Part shown: piece after piece, positions 37,233-45,812 of the stretch
How positions within the stretch are numbered: position 1 is the first letter of the stretch
Layout of the letters: each line of letters opens with the position of its first letter
Origin: Thermoflexus hugenholtzii
Lineage (GTDB): Bacteria > Chloroflexota > Anaerolineae > Thermoflexales > Thermoflexaceae
Reading direction: 5' to 3'
DNA length: 64,000 nucleotides
Assembly (NCBI RefSeq): GCF_018771565.1
Contig: NZ_CP076326.1
Span: 3,100,001 to 3,164,000 of the forward strand
Notes under the pieces: model-generated
Database searches by the model: none
What the model saw: the letters and a program-made list of their open reading frames with translations, nothing else
Told to the model about the DNA's origin: nothing
Translations under genes and position numbers: made by a program

Positions 37233-37769
37233 TCAGCGGGGCTCCGGCTGGCCCAGCAGCGCGCGGACCGCCTCGAGGGCGGCGTCGTAGTTGGGGTGCT
37301 GGGCGATCTCGGGGACATACTCAACGTAGCGGATCGTCCCGTCGCGGTCCAGGACGAAGACCGCGCGCTGCTCCAGGCGGAGCTCCTTGACCCAGGTCCC
37401 GTAGGCCTGGCCGAAGGCCATCTCCCGATGATCGGAGGCCAGGAGGACGTGCTGGGCGTTGGCCTCGGCGGCCCAGCGGCGCTGGGCGAAGGGGAGATCC
37501 GCGCTGACCGTGATGAGGACCACCTCGTCCCCGAAGCGGGCCACCTCCTGATCGAAGCGGCGCGTCTGGGCGTCGCACACCCCGGTGTCCAGGGAGGGCA
37601 CCACGCTGAGGATGCGGATCTTGCCATCGGTGCTGCGGATGCGGAAGGGGCTCAGATCGGGGGCCACCAGCTCCACATCGGGGGCGACGTCGCCCACCCG
37701 GAGGGGCTCCCCGATCACCGTCAAGGGCTTGCCGCGGAAAGTCACCGCCCCGAAGCGCTCCACCGTCAT
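37233..37769 (-). CDS. tpx: Thiol peroxidase, single-cysteine variant
   Basis: The 178-residue peroxiredoxin reduces hydroperoxides. The opening ERFGAVTFRGKPLTVIG is typical of Tpx, and the peroxidatic cysteine is Cys65 in PSLDTGVCDAQT. The resolving cysteine that normally lies about 34 residues later (in an FCGAEG context) is absent: the sequence reads DLPFAQRRWAAEAN. Cys65 is the only cysteine in the protein, so it must be recycled by an external thiol or by intersubunit chemistry. The ATG follows CCAGGAGGTGGTGG. Own promoter and terminator make it a single-gene unit. Confidence 0.92.
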   Translation of the reverse strand: MTVERFGAVTFRGKPLTVIGEPLRVGDVAPDVELVAPDLSPFRIRSTDGKIRILSVVPSLDTGVCDAQTRRFDQEVARFGDEVVLITVSADLPFAQRRWAAEANAQHVLLASDHREMAFGQAYGTWVKELRLEQRAVFVLDRDGTIRYVEYVPEIAQHPNYDAALEAVRALLGQPEPR

Positions 37770-38318
37770 CCACCACCTCCTGGAGGGTTCAGGATGGACC
37801 CGGGCGCTCCCGGATGGGTCCGGAACCCGTCACGGGATCCCCGGGTTTCGGATCGCAAGGCTCATTCTAATTCGTGCGGCGAAGGCGGTCCACTCTTACA
37901 GGAGGCGCAGGAAGCCTTCCATGTCGACGGAATGTCCTGTTCGCCCTCCAGACGTTGCGCTCCGGCTTAGATCTGCAAGCCCAAGGTGCATCGGCGTCGC
38001 GCCGATGATCCACCCAAACATAGGACTTGCCCCGAGCATCCCGCGCTTCAGCTGTTAGATGCATCATCGATTCTTGTTTTTCCGACAGAATTTTAACTTT
38101 CTCCTAACATATTCGTTTTAGCATGAGTTAAATCGTGCCCTCTTCTCCGCTTACCGATCCGCATTTTCGGCCTGAGGATCGTCGTCTCCGAGGGCAGGGG
38201 ATGCTCCGGGAGCCGATCCTGACCTGGAGATCTCTCGGCGCTATGGGGGAGAAGCCAGGCGCCTGACCGGTAGGGCCATCCTCAGCCGATCCTTTGATTG
38301 CGAACCTGGAGGGAATCT
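37770..38318. other. Gene-free stretch with tpx promoter and an AT-rich block
   Basis: The 549-base gap holds the likely tpx promoter (minus strand, TGGACC at 37892-37887, TAGAAT at 37869-37864, 17 bases apart). Around 38070-38130 is an AT-rich block (containing TTTTAACTTT and ATTCGTTTTAGC) that stands out from the GC-rich surroundings and could hold the promoter of the surface-protein gene at 38319 or a protein-binding site. A 66-residue minus-strand ORF at 37867-38067 overlaps the tpx promoter and looks like chance. No RNA gene was recognised. Confidence 0.5.
37864..37892 (-). promoter_or_regulatory. Promoter for tpx
   Basis: On the minus strand TGGACC (37892-37887) and TAGAAT (37869-37864) are separated by 17 bases, about 95 bases upstream of the tpx start. 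The -35 matches consensus at four of six positions. Confidence 0.5.
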
Positions 38319-39161
38319 ATGGGTCATCCACACCGATGGGCTCGGGCGCTCTGGGGCTTCCGAGGGCCGGCGCGCGGGATCCTCTCGCTCTTGCTTGCGT
38401 TTCTCGCCCTGGGCGGGGGAGCCTTGCAGGCCCGGGCGGACCATGACGGCAATCCCGAGATCCGCGACATCGCTCTGGCGGTCCCCCAAACCCATGCCCT
38501 CTGCCCGAACGGCTCGGATTTCGATACGATCGCTGTGAGCAACGTGGGCAGCCGCTGGCTCCGCGGCTTCGTGCAGCTGGACTTCGTGATCCCCAACGGC
38601 GGGGGCCGCCAGATGGCCCAGCGCTGGGAGGTCCTTCAGGGCGGAGACTATACGCTGCAGGTGATCTACCCGGCCTGGGAAGCCTGGCCCGCCGGGTTCT
38701 TCGAGATGCACGTGGATCTGGCCCTGGAGGTCTACCCCACCGAAGCCGACGCCCGGGCCGGAACGAACCTCCTGGGAGTGATCGGTCCCGGCCACCCATG
38801 GGATATCTTCTGCCTCGCCGGGCAACCCGCTCCCTCCCCCACGCCCACGGCCACCGCAACGCCCATGGCGCCTCCCACCGGAACGCCCACATCGACACCC
38901 GCCCCGCCCACACCGACGCCTCCGATGCCCTCCATCGGAACCCCGACGCCCACCGCCCCGGTTCCCGCCACGGCCGTCCCTCCCTTGCCCATGCCGCTTT
39001 CCCCCACCCCGCGCCCCACGGAGCCGCTGGATGGGGAGCTGCTGGGACCCACCGGGGGATCCGGGGAGTCTTCCCGCTCGGTTCCGACGGCCATCGTCCT
39101 GGGGATCGCCGGCGGCCTCCTGATCCTTGGGTTGCGCTCCCGCTCGTGGGCCCGGCGATAG
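38319..39161 (+). CDS. Secreted surface protein with candidate LGPTG sorting signal
   Basis: The 280-residue protein has a signal peptide (basic start, LLLAFLALGGGA core, likely cut after QARA). A beta-rich domain of about 125 residues with two cysteines follows, then a Pro/Thr-rich linker of about 70 residues made of TPTP-like repeats. The C-terminus has LGPTG (242-246), a hydrophobic helix (VPTAIVLGIAGGLLILGL) and a basic tail (RSRSWARR), the layout of a sortase substrate. A sortase gene follows 32 bases downstream. The start at 38319 is chosen for the GGAGGG site; a TTG seven codons earlier is possible. The globular domain is not recognised. Confidence 0.75.
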   Translation: MGHPHRWARALWGFRGPARGILSLLLAFLALGGGALQARADHDGNPEIRDIALAVPQTHALCPNGSDFDTIAVSNVGSRWLRGFVQLDFVIPNGGGRQMAQRWEVLQGGDYTLQVIYPAWEAWPAGFFEMHVDLALEVYPTEADARAGTNLLGVIGPGHPWDIFCLAGQPAPSPTPTATATPMAPPTGTPTSTPAPPTPTPPMPSIGTPTPTAPVPATAVPPLPMPLSPTPRPTEPLDGELLGPTGGSGESSRSVPTAIVLGIAGGLLILGLRSRSWARR

Positions 39162-39193
39162 GCGCTTCATCCGGCCACCGGGGAGGATGCCGG

Positions 39194-39931
39194 ATGCCCG
39201 GCCGGGAGTGGGGAGCATGGGCCCTGGCGCTGACGCTGATCCTCGGGCCGTTGCCCGGCTCCATCCGGGATCCGTGTTGCTCGGGGGTGCTGCCGGGGAT
39301 GGCGAAGGCGAGCCAGGAGGGATCCGCACCGCTTGCCGGCGTGCCGGCGTCGGAGGTCGGGCCCGCTCCATCCCCGATGTCCTTGTCCTGGTGGACAGCG
39401 TGGCCACAAGCACCGACGTTTTCGCCTCCGGAGACGCCGGCCCGTGGAGTTCCCTTGCGGATCACGGTCCCCGCCATCGGCCTGGACGCGCCCGTGCGGG
39501 TTGCGCCGTCGCGGATCGTCCTTATAGCGGGGCGCCGCTACCGGGAATGGCTCGCCCCCGACGCGCCGGCGGCCGGCTGGATCCCGACCTCGGCCCGGGT
39601 CGGGGAGATCGGGAACCTGGTGCTCAACGGGCACCACAATATCGCCGGCGCGGTCTTCCGCCATCTGGTCGATCTTCCCCTCGGGGCGCGCATCCGGATC
39701 GATGCGGTCGGCGGCGCGCGAGAATATGAGATCATCGAACGCCGCATCCTCCCGGAGCGGGACCAGCCGCTCGCGGTCCGGGAGTCCAACGCCCGCTGGA
39801 TCCAGGCGACGGCCGAGGAGCGGCTGACCCTCGTCACCTGCTGGCCGCCGTGGAGCAACTCCCACCGCCTGATCCTCATCGCCCATCCTCTCCCCTCCTC
39901 CGGGCCCCACGGGGTCTGGCTTGCCCCGTAG
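39194..39931 (+). CDS. Sortase (class D/E-like transpeptidase)
   Basis: The 245-residue protein has an N-terminal signal anchor (WALALTLILGPLPG), a linker, and a sortase barrel from about residue 86. The catalytic triad is visible as His147 in VLNGHHN, Cys216 in LTLVTCWPP and Arg225 in SNSHRLILIA. Sortases cut a surface protein at its sorting motif and join it to the cell envelope. The preceding gene encodes a protein with LGPTG, a hydrophobic helix and a basic tail, so it is the likely substrate. The GGGAGG site and codon frame favour the ATG at 39194; the larger open frame overlaps the substrate gene. Confidence 0.88.
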   Translation: MPGREWGAWALALTLILGPLPGSIRDPCCSGVLPGMAKASQEGSAPLAGVPASEVGPAPSPMSLSWWTAWPQAPTFSPPETPARGVPLRITVPAIGLDAPVRVAPSRIVLIAGRRYREWLAPDAPAAGWIPTSARVGEIGNLVLNGHHNIAGAVFRHLVDLPLGARIRIDAVGGAREYEIIERRILPERDQPLAVRESNARWIQATAEERLTLVTCWPPWSNSHRLILIAHPLPSSGPHGVWLAP

Positions 39932-40000
39932 CGGTGAACTCCCGGCTCCCCCTTGCGTTACAATGGAAACGGGGATCCATCCCATCGGGCGAGGCGGACC

Positions 40001-40438
40001 ATGGGACGCAAGATCCGCGTGTTGATCGCCAAGCCGGGGCTGGACGGGCATGATCGGGGGGCCAAGGTGGTCGCCCGGGCCCTCCGGGACGCAGGGTTCG
40101 AGGTCATTTACACCGGGTTGCGCCAGACCCCCGAGATGATCGCCGAGGCCGCCCTGCAGGAGGACGTGGATGTGGTCGGCCTCTCGATCCTCTCCGGCGC
40201 CCATATGACGTTGCTCCCCCGTGTGGTGGAAGAGCTCCGCAAGCGCGGCCTGGACGATGTGCTGGTCATCGCCGGGGGCATCATCCCGGAGGAAGATGTG
40301 CCGGCCCTCAAGGCCGCCGGCATCCACGAGGTATTCGGGCCGGGGACCAGCACCGAGGCCATCGTGCGGTTCATCTGCGATCACTTCGGCATCCGGCCAG
40401 AGGATCTGAAGGCGGCCGGAGAGCCGGTGGCACCCTGA
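40001..40438 (+). CDS. Methylmalonyl-CoA mutase, B12-binding small subunit
   Basis: The 145-residue protein is a free-standing cobalamin-binding domain. [16 protein letters not shown] carries the DxHxxG motif that supplies the cobalt-ligating histidine, followed by [12 protein letters not shown] and [15 protein letters not shown], both typical. It works with a separate catalytic large subunit to interconvert methylmalonyl- and succinyl-CoA; that subunit is not in the window. The start MGRKIRVL was chosen because it matches the family and avoids a 16-residue untypical extension. meaB follows 18 bases later, strengthening the call. Confidence 0.93.
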   Translation: MGRKIRVLIAKPGLDGHDRGAKVVARALRDAGFEVIYTGLRQTPEMIAEAALQEDVDVVGLSILSGAHMTLLPRVVEELRKRGLDDVLVIAGGIIPEEDVPALKAAGIHEVFGPGTSTEAIVRFICDHFGIRPEDLKAAGEPVAP

Positions 40439-40456
40439 GCAGGAGCGAAGCCTTCC

Positions 40457-41455
40457 ATGGGAGATCCGATCGCTCTCTTCGAACGCGCCCGGGCGGGGGA
40501 CCGCCGGGCGCTGGCGCGGATGCTCTCCCTGCTGGAGGAAGGCGGGGAGGCGGCGGCCCGGCTGAGCGCCCATCTTTTCCCTTACACCGGGAACGCCTAT
40601 GTGATCGGGATCACCGGCCCCCCTGGCTCCGGGAAGAGCACGCTGGTGAACGCCCTGGCCCGGGCCTATCGGGAACGGGGAGAGACGGTGGGGATCATCG
40701 CCGTGGACCCCACCAGCCCCTTTACCGGCGGCGCCCTGCTCGGGGACCGCATCCGGATGCAGGATGTGGCGATGGATCCGGGGGTTTTCATCCGGAGCAT
40801 GGCCACCCGGGGCAGCCTGGGCGGGCTGGCCCGGGCGACCCAGGAGGTCCTCCGGGCCCTGGACGCCGTGGGCTTTCAGCGGATCCTGGTGGAGACGGTA
40901 GGGGCAGGCCAGGTGGAAGTGGACATCGCCCGCGCGGCTGACACGGTGATCGTGGTGCAGGCTCCCGGCCTGGGGGATGACATCCAGGCGATCAAAGCGG
41001 GCATCCTGGAGATCGCGGACATCCTGGTGGTCAACAAGGCGGATCGGGAAGGCGCGGCCGCCACCCTGCATATCCTGCGCTCGATGCTCTCCCTGGGCCA
41101 GCCCGCTGTCATCCGTCACCACGGACAGACGATGGCCATCCAGCGGGTGGAGCCGGCCACGGAGGGCTGGACCCCTCCGATCCTGCAGACCGTTGCCCTC
41201 TCCGGCCAGGGGATCCCCGAGCTGGTGGAGGCGATCGAGCGCCATCGGACGTATCTGGAGCAGAGCGGGGAAGGGGAGGCCCGACGCCGGCGGCGGGTGG
41301 CGGAGGAGCTGGCCGCCCGAGTCCGCGAACGGTTATGGGCTCGCATCGCCCAGCGGGTGGGCCGCGCCCGCCTGGATGGGCTGGTGGATCAGCTCATGCG
41401 CCGGGAGATCGATTTCTCCACCGCTGTGGAGCAACTTCTGGAAGGCCTGGGATAA
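40457..41455 (+). CDS. meaB: Methylmalonyl-CoA mutase-associated GTPase MeaB
   Basis: The 332-residue G3E GTPase protects and reloads methylmalonyl-CoA mutase with adenosylcobalamin. The P-loop is [18 protein letters not shown], followed by IIAVDPTSPFTGGALLGDR, the switch-like MATRGSLGGLARAT, VETVGAGQVEVDIA and the base-recognition NKAD in LVVNKADREGA. The C-terminal dimerisation helices end FSTAVEQLLEGL. It sits directly behind the B12 subunit and ahead of plsX, with gaps of 18 bases on each side, so the set is likely one operon feeding propionyl-CoA metabolism. Confidence 0.96.
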   Translation: MGDPIALFERARAGDRRALARMLSLLEEGGEAAARLSAHLFPYTGNAYVIGITGPPGSGKSTLVNALARAYRERGETVGIIAVDPTSPFTGGALLGDRIRMQDVAMDPGVFIRSMATRGSLGGLARATQEVLRALDAVGFQRILVETVGAGQVEVDIARAADTVIVVQAPGLGDDIQAIKAGILEIADILVVNKADREGAAATLHILRSMLSLGQPAVIRHHGQTMAIQRVEPATEGWTPPILQTVALSGQGIPELVEAIERHRTYLEQSGEGEARRRRRVAEELAARVRERLWARIAQRVGRARLDGLVDQLMRREIDFSTAVEQLLEGLG

Positions 41456-41473
41456 GGGAGGTGGCCTCCAACC

Positions 41474-42541
41474 ATGACCGTGCGGATCGCGCTGGATGCC
41501 ATGGGGGGCGATCACGCCCCCCGCGTCCCGGTGGAAGGCGCCCTGCGGGCGCTGCGGGAGATCCCGGATCTCCACATCCTCCTGGTCGGCCCGGAGGACC
41601 GCCTCCGGGCGACGCTGGGCCGCCATGCGGCTGGCCTCCCGCTCTCCATCGTCCACGCCTCCCAGGTTGTGGAGATGCATGAACACACCATCGCCGTGAA
41701 AGCGAAACGGGACTCCTCCATGGTGGTGGGGATGCGGCTGGTGCGCGCCGGGGAGGCGGACGCCTTCGTCTCGATGGGGAACACGGGGGCGGTGATGGCG
41801 GCGGCCCTCTTCCACCTGGGACGGATCCCCGGCATCGACCGGCCGGCGCTGGCCACCCTGTATCCCACCCTCCGGGGGCACTGCTTGCTGCTCGACATCG
41901 GCGCGAACACCGATCCGAAGCCGGAGCACCTGGTGCAGTTCGCCATGATGGGCGTGGTCTACGCCGAGCGGGTGCTGGGGTGGCCCCGCCCCCGGTTGGG
42001 GATCCTCTCCAACGGGGAGGAGCCGGGCAAGGGCTCCATCCTGGTCCGGGAAGCCTACCGCCGTCTGGAGGCCAGCGGGCTGAACTTCATCGGCAACGTC
42101 GAGGGGAAGGACATCCCCCGGGGAGCGGCCGATGTGGTGGTGACGGACGGCTTCACCGGTAACGTCGTGGTCAAACACACGGAGGGGTTCGTCACCTTCC
42201 TGGTTCGTTTCCTCAAGGCCCAGCTGACCGACGGCGCCCTGGACCGCGCGGGGCTGGCGATGGCGTTGCCGGGGTTGCTTCTGGCCGCCCCCGGCCTGCT
42301 GCTGTTGCTCCCCAGCCTTCGGGCGATCCTCCGCCGCCTGGATTACCGGGAGTATGGCGGGGCGCCCCTCCTGGGCGTGGATGGGGTGGTGGTGATCGGG
42401 CACGGTCGCTCCGACGCCAAAGCCGTCAAAAACGCGATTCACGCTGCCGTCCGGGCTGTGCGCGGCCGGATGCTGGCCGCCATCCGGGAAGGCCTCACCG
42501 CCCTCCAGGCTTCCGCCTCGCTGGAAGCAGCCGTCCGCTGA
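41474..42541 (+). CDS. plsX: Phosphate acyltransferase PlsX
   Basis: The 355-residue enzyme makes acyl phosphate from acyl-ACP, the first step of phospholipid synthesis with PlsY. It starts RIALDAMGGDHAPRVPVEGA and has the family segments VGPEDRLRATLG, FVSMGNTGAVMAAAL, LLDIGANTDPKPEHL, ILSNGEEPGKGS and [29 protein letters not shown] precedes the ATG. In many bacteria plsX lies beside fabH or acpP, whereas here it follows meaB. Length is normal. It acts at the inner face of the membrane. Confidence 0.96.
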   Translation: MTVRIALDAMGGDHAPRVPVEGALRALREIPDLHILLVGPEDRLRATLGRHAAGLPLSIVHASQVVEMHEHTIAVKAKRDSSMVVGMRLVRAGEADAFVSMGNTGAVMAAALFHLGRIPGIDRPALATLYPTLRGHCLLLDIGANTDPKPEHLVQFAMMGVVYAERVLGWPRPRLGILSNGEEPGKGSILVREAYRRLEASGLNFIGNVEGKDIPRGAADVVVTDGFTGNVVVKHTEGFVTFLVRFLKAQLTDGALDRAGLAMALPGLLLAAPGLLLLLPSLRAILRRLDYREYGGAPLLGVDGVVVIGHGRSDAKAVKNAIHAAVRAVRGRMLAAIREGLTALQASASLEAAVR

Positions 42542-42566
42542 ACGAAAGGCCGTGGGGTTGTCGTCC

Positions 42567-43562
42567 ATGGCGGTGGTCTCCGTGATCGCCACGGTCAAAA
42601 ACGAGGTCGCTTCCATCCAGGAGCTCCTGGATTCCCTGGCGGCGCAATCCCATCCGCCCGACGAGGTGGTCATCGCCGATGGAGGGTCCACGGATGGAAC
42701 TCTGGAGCGCCTGCGGGCGGAGCGGCGGCTGCCCCTGCGGGTGATCGAGGCCCCGGGGGCCAACATCGCCCAGGGGCGCAACCGGGCGATTGCCGCTGCC
42801 CGGGGGGAGATCATCGCCGTGACCGATGCCGGGGTGCGCCTGCATCCGGACTGGCTGCGTCACCTGCTCCGCCCCTTCCGGGAGCGGCCGGAGACCATGG
42901 TCGCGGCTGGCTTCTTCCTGCCGGATCCCCGAACGCCTTTTGAGGTGGCCATGGCGGCCACGGTGCTGCCCGAGCTGCGGGACATCCGGCCCGAGCGGTT
43001 CTGGCCCTCCAGCCGTTCCGTGGCCTTCCGGAAGTCCGCCTGGGAGGCGGTGGGCGGCTACCCCGAGTGGCTGGATTACTGCGAGGATCTGATCTTCGAC
43101 TTCGCCCTCTATGAGCGCTTCGGTCCCTTCGCCTTCGTCCCCGAGGCGGTGGTTTATTTCCGCCCCCGGCCGACCCTGCGGGCCTTCTTTTTGCAGTATT
43201 ACCGATATGCGCGGGGGGATGGGAAGGCGGACCTGTGGCGGCTGCGCCATGCCATCCGCTACGGCACCTATCTGGGTCTGGTCCCGTTGCTGGCCGGGCT
43301 CAGCCTGGGGGTGCATCCATTGTTCGCCCTGGGGTATCTCCTCGGGGGCGCGCTGTATCTGCGAACCCCCTACCGGAGGCTTTTCCGGCTCTGGGAGGGC
43401 TACCCTTGGGAGGATCGGATCCGGATGCTGGGGTGGGTGCCGCTGATCCGGGTCTGGGGGGACATCGCGAAGATGTGCGGGTATCCGGTGGGGGTCTGGT
43501 GGCGCTGGCGTCACCGACGCGGCCTCCGCCGCCTCCGGGGCTCCACCGGCCTTTCCCGGTGA
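42567..43562 (+). CDS. GT2-family glycosyltransferase with C-terminal membrane segment
   Basis: The 331-residue protein has a GT-A fold: VSVIATVKNEVASI at the start, then EVVIADGGSTDGTLERL, ANIAQGRNRAIAAARGEIIAVTDAG with the metal-binding Asp region (named only), and later WLDYCEDLIFDFAL. From about residue 240 there are hydrophobic helices (VPLLAGLSLGVHPLFALGYLLGGAL), so it sits at the membrane. It should add a sugar to a lipid-linked or polysaccharide acceptor. The ATG at 42567 fits the family start better than the GTG at 42552. Repeats follow its stop. Confidence 0.85.
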   Translation: MAVVSVIATVKNEVASIQELLDSLAAQSHPPDEVVIADGGSTDGTLERLRAERRLPLRVIEAPGANIAQGRNRAIAAARGEIIAVTDAGVRLHPDWLRHLLRPFRERPETMVAAGFFLPDPRTPFEVAMAATVLPELRDIRPERFWPSSRSVAFRKSAWEAVGGYPEWLDYCEDLIFDFALYERFGPFAFVPEAVVYFRPRPTLRAFFLQYYRYARGDGKADLWRLRHAIRYGTYLGLVPLLAGLSLGVHPLFALGYLLGGALYLRTPYRRLFRLWEGYPWEDRIRMLGWVPLIRVWGDIAKMCGYPVGVWWRWRHRRGLRRLRGSTGLSR

Positions 43563-43572
43563 TCCTCCCTTG

Positions 43573-43745
43573 TCGGTAGGAGCGGCTTCCGCCGCGAACG
43601 CTTGCGTCATCGAAGACCGGGGTTCGGGCGAAACCCCTCCTGCGTAAGCCGAAATTCATTTCGGCACCTTTTTGTAGGAGCGGCTTCCGCCGCGACCCTT
43701 ACGTCATCAAAGACTGGGGTTCGGGGTGAAAGCCCCTCCCACCAG
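43573..43745. repeat. Second cluster of 68-70-bp REP/MITE-like elements
   Basis: Two tandem-spaced copies of the 4.6-kb element lie here: 43576-43644 and 43674-43743. Each starts GTAGGAGCGGCTTCCGCCGC, has CATCGAAGAC or CATCAAAGAC in the middle, and ends with AAACCCCTCCTGC or AAAGCCCCTCCCAC, so the ends are imperfect inverted repeats. Between them is the hairpin GCCGAAATTCATTTCGGC at 43648-43665. The inner stem is conserved with the 4.6-kb copies while its tetraloop changes (TTCC here, TTCA or TTTA there). No transposase is nearby. Confidence 0.9.
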
Positions 43746-43916
43746 GAGCGACATGTTCCTTCTCGCATCCCGTGAAAGTGGAGCCCAGGGTTCATAATCC
43801 AGGATGCGCGGATTTGGGGGGGCGGTAGGTCTCCGGCTACCATTGAGGATGAGCATTGTCCTCAACATCCGAACAGATCCCGGCCCACGCCGGCCGGATG
43901 TGTGCGGAGGCCTCGG

Positions 43917-45731
43917 ATGGCGAACGGGAAAAGCGGCAAGGGCTTGCGCGGGCTGCTGGTCCTCACGGCCCTGGTCATCGGCTTGCTGACGGCTTGGGGC
44001 GCCCTGGTGCGCAGCACAGGATCCGGCCTCGGTTGCCCGGACTGGCCGCTGTGCCACGGCCGGCTCTTCCCCCCGATGGAGGACCTCGCCGCGTGGTTGG
44101 AGTGGATCCACCGGTTGCTGGCCGCCAGCGCCACGCCGCTGCTTTTCCTCTCCGCGCTCCTCGCCTGGCGGCGGGAGCGCCAGCCGGCCCTGTATCGGCC
44201 TCTCTTCTGGGCCCTGGGGCTGGTTTTCGGTCAGGCCCTTCTGGGCGGGCTGACGGTGATCCTGGAGCTTCCCCCCACCATCGTGGCCGTGCACCTGGCC
44301 ATGGCCCTCAGCATCCTCGCCCTCACCCTCGTGGCCGCCACTCGCGCCTTCGCCCCCTGGGCGGCGCGTCCTCCCCATCGCGATCTCGCGGCGATCCAGC
44401 CTGCGGCCGCAGCGGTGCGCGCCATTGGGATGGTCGGACTGGCGTTGTTTGCCCTGACGCTGGTGGGGGCCACGGTGACGGGGAGCGGTGCCTCCTGGGC
44501 GTGTTCCTCCTGGCCCTTCTGTGAAGGCTGGACGATCTGGCCCGGGGATCTGCTCGGCCGGGTCCACATGCTCCACCGGCTGGTCGCCCTGGGCGTGGGG
44601 GTCGCGCTGATATGGCTTGCGGTCCGCCTGGCTGCCTGGCCCGGGATCCCCCGCGGGATCTTCCGCTGGATGATCGCGGCCTGCGTGCTCTATCTGATTC
44701 AGATCGGACTGGGGGCCATCAACCTGTGGATGGGGTTCCCCGCTCTGCTGAACACGCTGCACCTCGGGCTGGCGACAGCGATTTGGGCGGCGGTCGTCAT
44801 CGCCTGGGTGTGGGCGCTGGGGGAGGCCCAGTGGGCCGAGCCGGCCCTTCAGGAGGCGGTGCGGTTGCGTCACCTCTGGGAGCCTTATTTCACCCTCACC
44901 AAGCCGGGGATCGTGGCCCTGCTGCTGGTGACCACGGCCGGGGCGATGCTGATCGCCCAGAGCGGATTGCCCCCCATCCTCACCTTCATCTACACCCTGC
45001 TGGGAGGGTTCCTGGTCTCCGGTGGGGCCAACGCCATGAACAATGTGTGGGATGCGGACCTGGACCAGCGGATGCACCGCACCGCCCGGCGCCCGATCCC
45101 GGCCGGGCGCATCGGCCGGCGGGAGGCTGCGGTGGTGGCCTTGCTTTTCTCTGCCCTTGGGTTGCTCCTGTTGTGGACCTTCGTCAACGCCACGGCGGCG
45201 GGGCTGGCCCTGGCCGGCTGGATCTGGTATGTGGGGATCTACACGATGATCCTCAAGCGCTGGAGCCCCCAGAACATCGTGATCGGCGGGGCGGCGGGAG
45301 GGTTCGCGCCGCTGGTGGGCTGGGCCGCGATCACCGGCCGCGTGGATCCCATGGCCCTTTTCCTTTTCGCGTTGATCTTCTTCTGGACGCCGCCCCATAC
45401 CTGGGCCTTCGCCATTCTCACCGAGCGGGATTACCGGGAGGCGGGGATCCCGATGCTGCCGGTGGTCACCGGCGCCCGCCCGGCGGCCCTCCAGGCGCTG
45501 ATCTACACGGGGATCCTGGCGGCTCTCGGCCTCGCGCCTTTCCTGATGGGGGCCATGGGTCGGCTGTATCTGGCCGGGTCCCTCCTGTTGAACGCTTGGC
45601 TGTTGGGGCTGGCCCTTCGCCTTTGGCGGGATCCCTCCAAGGCCCATGCCCGCCGGCTTTATCACGCTTCCAACGCCTATCTTTTCATGTTCTTCGTGAT
45701 GATGGCTGTGGACCGTCTGGTTCGGCTGTGA
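43917..45731 (+). CDS. Fused heme A synthase (CtaA) and protoheme IX farnesyltransferase (CtaB)
   Basis: The 604-residue membrane protein joins two enzymes of heme A synthesis. Residues 1 to about 310 are a COX15/CtaA domain with about eight helices, including GALVRSTGSGLGCPDWPLCHG (extracellular cysteine loop) and EWIHRLLA with its heme-ligand histidine. Residues about 325-604 are CtaB (UbiA fold): YFTLTKPGIVALLL, NAMNNVWDADLDQRMHRT (first Asp-rich motif) and ILTERDYREAGIPMLP. CtaB makes heme O and CtaA oxidises it to heme A for cytochrome oxidase. The ATG at 43917 follows GCGGAGGCCTCGG. No oxidase subunits are in the window. Confidence 0.94.
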   Translation: MANGKSGKGLRGLLVLTALVIGLLTAWGALVRSTGSGLGCPDWPLCHGRLFPPMEDLAAWLEWIHRLLAASATPLLFLSALLAWRRERQPALYRPLFWALGLVFGQALLGGLTVILELPPTIVAVHLAMALSILALTLVAATRAFAPWAARPPHRDLAAIQPAAAAVRAIGMVGLALFALTLVGATVTGSGASWACSSWPFCEGWTIWPGDLLGRVHMLHRLVALGVGVALIWLAVRLAAWPGIPRGIFRWMIAACVLYLIQIGLGAINLWMGFPALLNTLHLGLATAIWAAVVIAWVWALGEAQWAEPALQEAVRLRHLWEPYFTLTKPGIVALLLVTTAGAMLIAQSGLPPILTFIYTLLGGFLVSGGANAMNNVWDADLDQRMHRTARRPIPAGRIGRREAAVVALLFSALGLLLLWTFVNATAAGLALAGWIWYVGIYTMILKRWSPQNIVIGGAAGGFAPLVGWAAITGRVDPMALFLFALIFFWTPPHTWAFAILTERDYREAGIPMLPVVTGARPAALQALIYTGILAALGLAPFLMGAMGRLYLAGSLLLNAWLLGLALRLWRDPSKAHARRLYHASNAYLFMFFVMMAVDRLVRL

Positions 45732-45812
45732 ACCGGGGCTCCGGGAGATTTTGGAGAGCGCTCGGGTCCCGTGTGATCATGATGGCATCCGGCGATGGGG
45801 AGGGATCCGGCC

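Noticed and set aside
37867-38067. 66-codon minus-strand ORF in the gap next to tpx
   Set aside because: It overlaps the likely tpx promoter, has no ribosome site of quality and no family resemblance.
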